A DNA stretch of 43,934 nt from an uncultured Eggerthellaceae bacterium (GTDB lineage: Bacteria; Actinomycetota; Coriobacteriia; Coriobacteriales; Eggerthellaceae). Positions within the stretch are counted from its first letter, which is position 1. Every line of letters begins with the position of its first letter. Below the pieces are notes generated by a model. It made no database searches. It had not been told where the DNA came from and saw only the letters and a list, made by a program, of their open reading frames with translations. The position numbers were made by a program, and so were the translations under genes. This document shows, piece after piece, positions 7,873 through 15,412 of this stretch. Location: contig CAKTVK010000005.1 of NCBI GenBank assembly GCA_934623455.1, positions 1 to 43,934 of the forward strand, in the 5' to 3' direction.

Positions 7873-9720
7873 ATGGCTAATACTGCATCTTTTTCGAATA
7901 GCGATTGGGATTTTGAACTCCATTATGCTGGCGGCAAATCCCCCGATGGCGAAGAGGCTCTATACATAAGACGTTATAAGGGAAACGACACCGATGTTCG
8001 CATCCCTACGGAGTTTGAGAAACATAAGATTGTAGAAGTGGGCCCCGAAGCGTTTCATGAGGCAAATCGCGTGCTGAGCGTGTTTGTCCCCGCTGGCATC
8101 AAGTGGTTGTCCTACCAGGCCTTCTCATCTTGCGCTAACCTCAAAGAGGTGATCATAGAGTCCGCTGCTACCAAGATAAGCAACGCTTTTTACGACTGCG
8201 GACGACTCGAATGCCTGCGCGCCCCAAAATTGAACTATGAGTCTCTCGATAAATCTTTGCGAGTGCCTGCATGCGTGGGGTTTGCCGAGTTGTCCGCTGA
8301 AGGTGGCGAATACGACACGGAGTCTGCAAAGCCTTTTATGCGGTACTTGAAAACACAGAGCAAGAAGTTCTATTCCTTGTTCGTTTGTCGCCCCCTGCTC
8401 GCTAAATATATGGTTGAGTCCAGTGCGATTCTCGCCGAGGATATTTCGATCCTGCAAGGGGAAGCCGAGCAAAAAGGACACCCCGAAATAGCGGACCTGC
8501 TTATGTCTTACAGCCCAGCAGAGAGAAAGGCTTCATCGCGCGTGGCGCCTAAGAAGAAAAAGGAAACGCCCGCTCAAATTTGCGAAGCTGTACTTACCTG
8601 CTTGGAAAACGGCGATTCTTCCAGGGTTGGCGAATTAGGGCCTATCGCGGATAAAATCAATCCAGTCTCAAGGGCTATCATGTTGGAGACTGCATCGGCC
8701 TGTTGCGGTGTCGATGCGCTTAAAAGCCTCTTCAAAGTTTTCAAGTCATTTGAATTCACGAGCAATGCTCTTGCCATATGCTTCCTGCTAGGAAAGACAG
8801 ATAACGCCGCCTTTCTCATCAAGAGGCGCGCCAACCTTGATGGGGAATACCGGAAGGAAGATATCGGCTTCAAGGGCGATACGCCAAAGAAGCGGGATAA
8901 AAGGGAAATTAAATATTTTGGCTTCGCTTTGAGTGGCTACTATAGAAAAGACAAAGCCACATTGAGCTCAATCCTGAGCGAAGGCGTCGAGGGCGCGCAT
9001 TATGCCGCATTGTTTGCGCCGATAGACGAGGTCTCGATTCAGGATCCAGCGTGGTGTCTGCGCTCGGATGAGTTCTCGAAATGGAGTTCGGCAAGGGTAC
9101 CCCGTACGGGAAGGTATATTTCGGCCTACAACGGAAGAAGTGTTGAAAACGTCGTCTCGATTATCGAGAAGCTCGCTGAGCAATCGCTACTGAGCGACAA
9201 GCAGCTCTCAGCGCTTGCGCTTGCTTCGGCTTACTTTGGGCATACGGCAGAGGCTGGTAGAATCGCTTCGCTGCTGTCTGAGGATATTCAACCAGTCTCG
9301 CTCGCAGTAAGGCGTTTTGGGAGAAGGGTGCTTATTAGCGAGCCTCTCGATCTTCTGGTGCCCAGATGCTCCCTGGATGTCGCCAAGTTCGTAGTTTCGA
9401 CTGTTGACGCCGCGAAGCTAACAGATTGGCTCGTGGATAATTGGTCAAGTCGTTTCTTCGAGCATGACAATGGCGTCGTCGAAGCCTTAGTGCCATTTAT
9501 GACCGCAGAAACTCACAGCATTCTGGCCACTTGCAAGTATTTGGCTCGTAGCGGAAATATCGCTTGCCTTGAAAAGCTGAAAGCTCAAGGTGGGCTTGGG
9601 AGCGGATGCATTAAACCGTGCATCGAAGCTGCACAGGACTCTGGTGAGACGGAGACCGTTGCGTGGCTGCTGGCGAATCTAGATAAAACTGCTCATGATT
9701 CTCGCGCCTATAACGGCTAG
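7873..9720 (+). CDS. LRR_5 (BspA-like) plus ankyrin-like repeat protein
   Basis: A 615-residue protein starting 2 bp after the moxR stop and using its GGAGG. Residues 1-130 resemble BspA-type leucine-rich repeats (VGPEAFHEANRVLSVFVPAGIKWLSYQAFSSCANLKEVII shows the F.(x)C.xLkxVxIP pattern). A lysine-rich linker (about 217-235) leads to about 380 helical residues that end in AAQDSGETETVAWLLANLDK, an ankyrin-like terminal motif (A..xGxTExVAWLL) shared with the 846-residue protein at 10645. Such scaffolds usually bind partner proteins, so it may be a client or specificity subunit of the MoxR-VWA pair (inference). Its last codons lie in the block shared with 4505-4581. No signal peptide is seen. 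Confidence 0.75.
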   Translation: MANTASFSNSDWDFELHYAGGKSPDGEEALYIRRYKGNDTDVRIPTEFEKHKIVEVGPEAFHEANRVLSVFVPAGIKWLSYQAFSSCANLKEVIIESAATKISNAFYDCGRLECLRAPKLNYESLDKSLRVPACVGFAELSAEGGEYDTESAKPFMRYLKTQSKKFYSLFVCRPLLAKYMVESSAILAEDISILQGEAEQKGHPEIADLLMSYSPAERKASSRVAPKKKKETPAQICEAVLTCLENGDSSRVGELGPIADKINPVSRAIMLETASACCGVDALKSLFKVFKSFEFTSNALAICFLLGKTDNAAFLIKRRANLDGEYRKEDIGFKGDTPKKRDKREIKYFGFALSGYYRKDKATLSSILSEGVEGAHYAALFAPIDEVSIQDPAWCLRSDEFSKWSSARVPRTGRYISAYNGRSVENVVSIIEKLAEQSLLSDKQLSALALASAYFGHTAEAGRIASLLSEDIQPVSLAVRRFGRRVLISEPLDLLVPRCSLDVAKFVVSTVDAAKLTDWLVDNWSSRFFEHDNGVVEALVPFMTAETHSILATCKYLARSGNIACLEKLKAQGGLGSGCIKPCIEAAQDSGETETVAWLLANLDKTAHDSRAYNG

Positions 9721-9897
9721 AGCAAAACAGGTTGATCCAGAGGTGGAAAAATAGCGAGGACATGTCTTGCCGATGCGGTGCTTATCAAGCTCGTTTCCAC
9801 CCATGGCTCCGAACAGTACATGAAGCACAACAAGAGTTTACTGTTCACCGAGCGCGGCTTGGGCTTGTTGGAAGAGATTGAGGCCCTGGAGGATTGA
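9693..9897 (+). repeat. Scar of a collapsed second VWA-MoxR module
   Basis: Two duplications are fused here. Bases 9693-9770 copy 4505-4581 (upstream of the VWA gene), and 9769-9897 copy 7742-7870 (last 129 bp of moxR) with about four differences. This is the product expected if a tandem copy of the VWA-moxR unit lost everything between its leader and the moxR tail. The retained tail still supplies GGAGG and a stop right before the HEPN-like gene, so it acts as that gene's ribosome site and possibly as a short leader peptide. Confidence 0.8.
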
Positions 9898-9900
9898 TGA

Positions 9901-10338
9901 ATGACCGATAAGAATTTGGAGAAATACAACCGCTACCGAAGCCAATTTGAACGACTCGATCGAGCCCTTGGTGAGAAGTTCTATCTTGAGGCGATCTTTA
10001 TTGAGTACGCGATACTTGAAGATAAGACATGGTCGGCTTTGAAACATGCGGCATTTGAGAACCGCGAAAAGAATGATGGGATTGACAGGAAGATCGATGC
10101 CCTCAAGGAACTGAAAAAGAGCGATGAACTTGCTGAAAAGTATTTCTCTTCCAAATTGCTTGGGGATATGAAGTGCTGGAAAAATGACAGAAATAAGCTC
10201 GTCCACAATCTTATGGAAGCTGAGCTTGATACCAGGAAATTACGAGGACTTGCCCTTCGTGGGAAAAGGCTTGTCGCTGAGTTTGGGAGTAAAGTTACTT
10301 TATTCAACAGGGCAATTAACCGAAGTGGCAAACAATAG
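9901..10338 (+). CDS. HEPN-like protein, putative RNase effector
   Basis: A 145-residue, all-helical, charged protein. It carries R97-N-K-L-V-H102 (WKNDRNKLVHNLMEA), the Rx4-6H motif that marks HEPN domains, many of which are metal-independent RNases in toxin-antitoxin, abortive-infection and CRISPR effectors. The polar residue right after R97 (N98) fits the common RNxxxH form. The ATG at 9901 uses GGAGG from the duplicated moxR tail. Its place in a MoxR-VWA cluster suggests a conditionally released toxin or an RNA-binding subunit (inference). No adjacent nucleotidyltransferase partner is seen. Assignment rests on motif, size and helicity only. Confidence 0.6.
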   Translation: MTDKNLEKYNRYRSQFERLDRALGEKFYLEAIFIEYAILEDKTWSALKHAAFENREKNDGIDRKIDALKELKKSDELAEKYFSSKLLGDMKCWKNDRNKLVHNLMEAELDTRKLRGLALRGKRLVAEFGSKVTLFNRAINRSGKQ

Positions 10339-10408
10339 CTTTTCTCGCAGTGGACGAACAAAGAATGAAGTATGAGTGGGTTTAAAACTCGAATAAGGAT
10401 GGTGACCA

Positions 10409-10606
10409 ATGAACAACGATGAGCTTCGTGACGGGCTGGATATATTTGCTTGTTTGATATTGAGCGGGGATTGGGATGCGACCCTTTTGACCAAGAAAGC
10501 GGCAGCAGTTGTGGCTCGCTACGAAGAAGAAATGGTCGATGAAGATGCGGTTGCGTCTGATGAGCTTCTGGAGATGTTTGCAAATATGGGGAACCCAAGG
10601 GCGTAG
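10409..10606 (+). CDS. Small acidic protein, 65 residues
   Basis: A short acidic, helical ORF (MNNDELRDGLDIFACLIL...) with a good ribosome site (AAGGATGGTGA) 5-8 bp before the ATG. It sits between the HEPN-like gene and the FVTNSSS protein, all on one strand with short gaps, so it is likely part of the same transcript. The family is not recognised. Position and acidity would suit a small antitoxin or inhibitor of the HEPN-like protein, but nothing in the sequence proves that. Confidence 0.55.
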   Translation: MNNDELRDGLDIFACLILSGDWDATLLTKKAAAVVARYEEEMVDEDAVASDELLEMFANMGNPRA

Positions 10607-10644
10607 TCCAAGGTCTGCGGGATGCGTAGCGGAGAAGGGAAAAC

Positions 10645-13185
10645 ATGAAGATCAGGGCTGATTTTGTCACAAATTCGAGCAGTACAGCTTATATTTCTAT
10701 TGCGGTGGGGATGCTTGACGGAAGTACTATTTCTCTGAGCTGGGTAGAGGGTGAAGATGGGGATCTCTATGATTGCGGCGAGCGCATTCCCTATGGTGAT
10801 AAGCGGTATAAGAAGTTGTTTGATACTTTCGAAGAATTCTGTTGGGCTGGAAACCCTCGTGGACTTGGCTGTCCTGATGATGGTGCGCATTTATTTGATT
10901 CATTGGGCATACCAGACTGTGTCAAAGAGTCTAATTTCGGTCGATCCTTGCGAGCCGCAAAGAAAGAAGATTTGGTTACGCTGGTTACTTCCTTTGCTCT
11001 TTCGGGGGACGTGCATATACGGGAGGAAAAAGAGTATTACGACCTTATTGAGGGAGATGGCAGTCGGTATTCTCCTTCGTACGCAAGCCGACAAAGTAAC
11101 GATATCGATTTGTTAAGGGACATGCTTGGTAAAGAAAGAGGCATTCCTGTGGGCAAGGCCAAAAAAGGTGATTTTTTTGGAGTGAATATCGACAAAGGAC
11201 AGGTTGTGCTTTGTGATAGTTCGGGCAAGAAAATATGCGCTGTCAACAAAACAAAAACACTTTCAAATGAGCTGAAGTGCATTCCTGATGGCTTTGTTGA
11301 AAAAATTGTTGCCGAAGTGGGAGGAACAGAAAAGAAACCAACGGTTTCGATGTCTATTAATCTTGAGCCTGAATTGAATCGGACGAGCGATGAACTTCGT
11401 CTTCGCTGTAGAAAGGCCGCTCTCGGCTTGAAAAACATCGATGTAATCAGGGATTTGGAAAAAGATGCTGAGGCAATTGATTCCTGCGAAGTTGAATCAT
11501 TGCTTTGGTATGCATTGAGTTCGGAAAATGCAGCTGAAATAGTAGCTGAGATATATCGCATTTTTGGAAACGTTGGGTCATACGGTGGAAAGATTGCTTC
11601 CAAAGCATTGAAATTGGGAAAAGTTGATTGCGCCAAGATGATTCTCGAACGAGATCAAATGATAGATCATCCGCAGGATTTTGATTCCGATGCAATTGAG
11701 GCCGCTCTTGAGGTTGCGGAAAGTGGTATCAAGCTTCGTTGCAGAAGCGGTAATCCGTTTAACGTTTTGGCGAGCAACTGCGCTCTTGCGGGCAACAATG
11801 ATCTTTTTGAAAGACTCATGAGCGCTGACGTCATCGACAAGGCCCCCATTGAAGGATTTTGGAACTTCAAGGATGCAACGCGTTGCCTTAATGCCATTTT
11901 TGAGAAATATCCCGATGAGCACGTGACTCTAACTAACGCCCTAAAATGCTCTGATGATGATGCGAAGGCGCTTGCCCTTAAGCATGTCCAATACAATAAA
12001 TTGAAGAAGGCCCAACTTAGCAACGCGCTGGTGGCGATTGCGTCATGCTCATGTGTTCAGGAACTCGAGCGATTCTTTGCCGAGGTAAAGGGAGTTGAGG
12101 AAATCGGCTTTTCAGCTGCCGTTTCTGCGGCGCAACAGGCAGGCAAGACAGAAAATGTCGCCTGGCTTTTGGAGAGGGATAAGGCAACAGAGCTTTTGCC
12201 CGAGGATGATTTGCTTGGTCCGGATGATGAGGTTGTGGAGGCTAGTGCCTCGATTGGAAAGGATGAGAGAGAGGCTCTGACGCGTGGGGCAATTGTAAGT
12301 TTGACAAACTGTGCAAGTCTGTCGGAGGGGCTTGCTCAAAAAGTCATTTCTGATTTGGGGAGCTTGGAGAACGATATTTCTGGCCTTTCTGGAATTGAAT
12401 ACTGTACGGTATCGAGTGCACGACGTATTTTCGTCGGCTTTTCCGATTCCTGCGGAATCGATTCGCTTCTTGAATTCTTTAACAAATTTGCAACCGATAA
12501 TCCTGAGATTGAGATTTCTGGATGGACTGAATATTGCGATGATGGCGTAGTGCCGGGCGTCACGGGCAATGAGGTTAAATGTGACTTTTGGAGCATTGCT
12601 GGGCTAAAGGGTCTTGGAAGCAAAGTCACCCGGGTAAGTCCTGGATCGTCTCATCCCGTTACAAGAAATAAAGTTAACGTGTCAAGTGAGTGCAGGAAGC
12701 AAGGAGATGAGCTGTTCGATGCAATCATAGAGACAGGTCCAGTTGTCTGTAAAATCAAGGGGAAAACCCCTAAAACTGTTGTTCTGGAGGAGGGCGACAA
12801 ACTTATCCTTACGGTCAATATAGACGGACGCGATACCGAGGCAGAAGACAATTCTGTTGTGTTCGATATTAAAGTGAAATCCTCCGCCAACAAGAGTCTT
12901 GGGTCTTTGGCTGTCGATACCATGACTGCTAAGTCAATTGCGATTAACATCGGACGGTTTGAGGCTTTTGTGGCAAAAGTATCACCCCTTGTGGTCGCTG
13001 TGGATGCCATACCTGGGGGGTGCTACGCAGATATTGGCGATATCGCCTTTGCCTTTAAGAAGAAAAACCCATTCACTAGCTCTGAGAGATATTCGACCAT
13101 GAAAAGTTATTTCGCGAGGAATAAAGAGCGTGCAGCTATGTTTGAAGATGCCATGGCTCGTTTCGATGCTTCTTCTGAATCGTGA
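10645..13185 (+). CDS. 846-residue protein with N-terminal FVTNSSS motif and ankyrin-like region
   Basis: The protein begins MKIRADFVTNSSSTAY. I recall near-identical starts (KIRxDFVTNSSSSSF) on otherwise unrelated bacterial proteins, function unknown to me. Residues 1-230 form a first domain; about 250-515 are helical repeats ending AAQQAGKTENVAWLLE, the same ankyrin-like ending as in the protein at 7873; about 530-846 form a C-terminal domain with beta-rich segments (VVLEEGDKLILTVNI). The gene is visibly AT-richer than its neighbours, suggesting a separate origin. The ATG has a good ribosome site (GAGAAGGG). The radical SAM/SPASM gene follows 35 bp later, so the conserved N-terminus is a candidate modification target (inference). 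Confidence 0.7.
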   Translation: MKIRADFVTNSSSTAYISIAVGMLDGSTISLSWVEGEDGDLYDCGERIPYGDKRYKKLFDTFEEFCWAGNPRGLGCPDDGAHLFDSLGIPDCVKESNFGRSLRAAKKEDLVTLVTSFALSGDVHIREEKEYYDLIEGDGSRYSPSYASRQSNDIDLLRDMLGKERGIPVGKAKKGDFFGVNIDKGQVVLCDSSGKKICAVNKTKTLSNELKCIPDGFVEKIVAEVGGTEKKPTVSMSINLEPELNRTSDELRLRCRKAALGLKNIDVIRDLEKDAEAIDSCEVESLLWYALSSENAAEIVAEIYRIFGNVGSYGGKIASKALKLGKVDCAKMILERDQMIDHPQDFDSDAIEAALEVAESGIKLRCRSGNPFNVLASNCALAGNNDLFERLMSADVIDKAPIEGFWNFKDATRCLNAIFEKYPDEHVTLTNALKCSDDDAKALALKHVQYNKLKKAQLSNALVAIASCSCVQELERFFAEVKGVEEIGFSAAVSAAQQAGKTENVAWLLERDKATELLPEDDLLGPDDEVVEASASIGKDEREALTRGAIVSLTNCASLSEGLAQKVISDLGSLENDISGLSGIEYCTVSSARRIFVGFSDSCGIDSLLEFFNKFATDNPEIEISGWTEYCDDGVVPGVTGNEVKCDFWSIAGLKGLGSKVTRVSPGSSHPVTRNKVNVSSECRKQGDELFDAIIETGPVVCKIKGKTPKTVVLEEGDKLILTVNIDGRDTEAEDNSVVFDIKVKSSANKSLGSLAVDTMTAKSIAINIGRFEAFVAKVSPLVVAVDAIPGGCYADIGDIAFAFKKKNPFTSSERYSTMKSYFARNKERAAMFEDAMARFDASSES

Positions 13186-13220
13186 TGAAACCATAAGTTT
13201 TCTTTGAGAGGGATGAATTT

Positions 13221-14309
13221 ATGCGATATCGCATCGTCGATAGCAAATATCGTTTCGTAAGCGCTTTCGATACCGAGACGGGCGCCTATGTGCGCACGGG
13301 CATCCTGGATGGAGAAGGCCGCGATACGGGTGTTGATCCATTTATGGCATCGTTTCCACATTTGATTGATGTGGGTGTAATGGGGCATTGCGTCCATGGC
13401 AAGACCGGTCTTTGTCTGAAAGCAGGTATCGGCTGCTACCAGTCAGGCGCCATCGTTGAGCAGCCCAACATGTCGGTGGAGGATTTTCGCTGGATTGCCC
13501 AGCAGTGCCGACATCGCACGAACCAGTTGGCGCTCGGCGGCCGGGGCGATCCCGACCAGCATGAGCACTTCAAGGAGCTGCTGCAGATTTGTCGTGAAAA
13601 CGACCTGGTTCCTAATTTCACTACCAGCGGCTATGGAATGACACCGGAGCTCGCCGCTTTGTGCAAGCAATACTGCGGTGCGGTGGCGGTGAGCTGGTAT
13701 CGCGGCGACTATACCTATGCAGCCATGCAAATGTTGCTAGATGCTGGAGTTAAGACTAACATCCATTACGTGCTGGGAAAGAACTCCATCGACGAGGCGA
13801 TCGACCGATTGTCCCGAAACGATTTTCCCGAGGGTATTAACGCTGTGATTTTTCTGTTGCACAAGCCCGCTGGATTGGGACAGCAGGAAAATGTGCTGAA
13901 TTCGGATGATCCACGCCTGAATGAATTTTTCGAGCAGATAGACGCAACGCATCCATTCAAGGTGGGCATGGACAGCTGCACGGTACCAGGTGCCATCAAC
14001 CATTGCAAAAATGTAGCCCTTGAAAGCCTGGACACTTGTGAGGGTGGACGTTTCAGTTGCTATATCGGCGCAGACATGGTCATGGTCCCCTGCAGCTTTG
14101 ACCAGGAAAGAAAGTACCGGGTGCCTTTGCGTGGCGTTGACGATATGACTATCGAGGATGCTTGGAACTCTGGGCCCTTCGAGGGTTTCCGCGACAAGAT
14201 GCGTGGGGCTTGTCCCGCATGCAAGAAAAGAGAATATTGCATGGGCGGATGCCCGCTTATGCCGGAAATAGTTTTATGCAGTGACGGGGAAAGGCATGTT
14301 CTTATTTGA
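13221..14309 (+). CDS. Radical SAM / SPASM domain enzyme
   Basis: A 362-residue protein with a wide-spaced N-terminal cysteine set, C57-X7-C65-X6-C72 (GHCVHGKTGLCLKAGIGCY), in place of the usual CX3CX2C. This still fits binding of the SAM-cleaving 4Fe-4S cluster in a divergent subgroup. The C-terminus has a clear SPASM pattern: C273, C280 and C291, then C331-X2-C334-X5-C340-X3-C344-X8-C353. SPASM enzymes hold extra Fe-S clusters and commonly modify peptides or proteins. The ribosome site GAGAGGGA precedes the ATG. The gene directly follows the FVTNSSS protein, its likeliest substrate (inference). An alternative is that it modifies the 263-residue product of the next gene. Confidence 0.85.
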   Translation: MRYRIVDSKYRFVSAFDTETGAYVRTGILDGEGRDTGVDPFMASFPHLIDVGVMGHCVHGKTGLCLKAGIGCYQSGAIVEQPNMSVEDFRWIAQQCRHRTNQLALGGRGDPDQHEHFKELLQICRENDLVPNFTTSGYGMTPELAALCKQYCGAVAVSWYRGDYTYAAMQMLLDAGVKTNIHYVLGKNSIDEAIDRLSRNDFPEGINAVIFLLHKPAGLGQQENVLNSDDPRLNEFFEQIDATHPFKVGMDSCTVPGAINHCKNVALESLDTCEGGRFSCYIGADMVMVPCSFDQERKYRVPLRGVDDMTIEDAWNSGPFEGFRDKMRGACPACKKREYCMGGCPLMPEIVLCSDGERHVLI

Positions 14310-14381
14310 GGCGGCAACAAACTGGTGCGTACGTCAATGGATCCGTTATTGATGCAAGGGGCTTTTAGGGAAGGAATGGAT

Positions 14382-15173
14382 ATGGCAAACATTTGCGATC
14401 AGAGGTTGTTCATTGTTGCGGTAGACGATTATGCGGCAAAAGAGCTGCTCAGCAGCATGAGCGAGAATTTCAAAGCAGCTACGAATGTTGATTTGCTCAA
14501 AGGTATTGGCTCCGAAGCCAATTGGAAAAAACAAGCCGAGGCGATAAGGCGTGGCACCTACGACTACAATCTGCTGTGCTTGCTGGATACCGATCCTGAC
14601 GTGGGGTCCGAAGGCTGTTCGTTTTCTGCGGAGACGCAATACGGCAAACCGTGCGTGCGCATTGATCTTGGGCTGAAGTGGGGGCCTTACCCACTGGAGT
14701 ATTTCTGCGACCAGCTTGATCCCGAAAGATACGGTTGCGCATCCATCAACGGCGGCGAGTACATATGCGCTCTTTGCGAGGCCGATGAAGAGGTTGCATA
14801 CATACAGTGGGGCAAAGATTTCGGTGACTCGTCCGATGGCGGCTTGTGGTATGACGAGTTTCAGGAATGGTCTAAAAAGGTGAAGGGATCCAGCCCTGAG
14901 AGCTTGAGTGATATCGCCCTTCGCGTGTTGTTTGACACGACGAAGACGTGCGATTTCTTTTGGGGGTCTTCAAAAGTGGGGACATTCAAAGAGATCGAAC
15001 GGATTGATCCTGGTCTGCTCGATGAAATCGCCGAAGCGCTCGACTGCGAAGATGCTGAAGACCTACGTTATTCGGTTTGTGACGTTGATGATCTAGAAGA
15101 CATGGTTCGTTGGAAAGTTGCTGATGAGAGCTTAAGGAAGCGACTCGATACTGCATTAAAGGAATGTCGGTGA
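14382..15173 (+). CDS. Unrecognised acidic protein, 263 residues
   Basis: A soluble acidic protein (MANICDQRLFIVAVDDYAAKELL...) of a family I do not recognise. The start at 14382 is chosen for GGGAAGGA about 7 bp upstream; an ATG at 14376 adds two residues. The C-terminal 60 residues (FKEIERIDPGLLDEIAEALDCEDAEDLRY...) are echoed by a decayed fragment just downstream, so this family once existed here in tandem. It contains several scattered cysteines but no metal motif. Located 72 bp after the radical SAM gene on the same strand, it may be a substrate, partner or immunity-like subunit of the cluster. Confidence 0.6.
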   Translation: MANICDQRLFIVAVDDYAAKELLSSMSENFKAATNVDLLKGIGSEANWKKQAEAIRRGTYDYNLLCLLDTDPDVGSEGCSFSAETQYGKPCVRIDLGLKWGPYPLEYFCDQLDPERYGCASINGGEYICALCEADEEVAYIQWGKDFGDSSDGGLWYDEFQEWSKKVKGSSPESLSDIALRVLFDTTKTCDFFWGSSKVGTFKEIERIDPGLLDEIAEALDCEDAEDLRYSVCDVDDLEDMVRWKVADESLRKRLDTALKECR

Positions 15174-15369
15174 ATTCGACGATATTGATGCCAAGGATCC
15201 CAGTCTTTTGGAGGAGATTGCCAAGCATCTTGGGTGTTAAAGCAAGAAGGACTTTATTTACGAGGTGGATGGTTCTGAGGATTTATTTGCCTTGCTGTCT
15301 GGTGGCATTGGCGAAGGGAAAGATGGAGAAGATCTTCTCAAACGGCTTGAGGACATCCTGGGTCGGTAA
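15172..15369 (+). pseudogene. Decayed 3' fragment of a paralogue of the preceding gene
   Basis: One frame reads FDDIDAKDPSLLEEIAKHLGC, a TAA stop (15238-15240), then SKKDFIYEVDGSEDLFALLSGG...LLKRLEDILGR and stop. It aligns with the C-terminus of the preceding protein (FKEIERIDPGLLDEIAEALDCEDAEDLRYSV). No start codon or N-terminal part remains, and there is an internal stop, so it is a remnant of tandem duplication. It overlaps the preceding stop by 2 bp. Confidence 0.7.
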
Positions 15370-15412
15370 AATGAAAACAACATACGAGAAAAGCAATAAG
15401 GGGAAATAGGGT

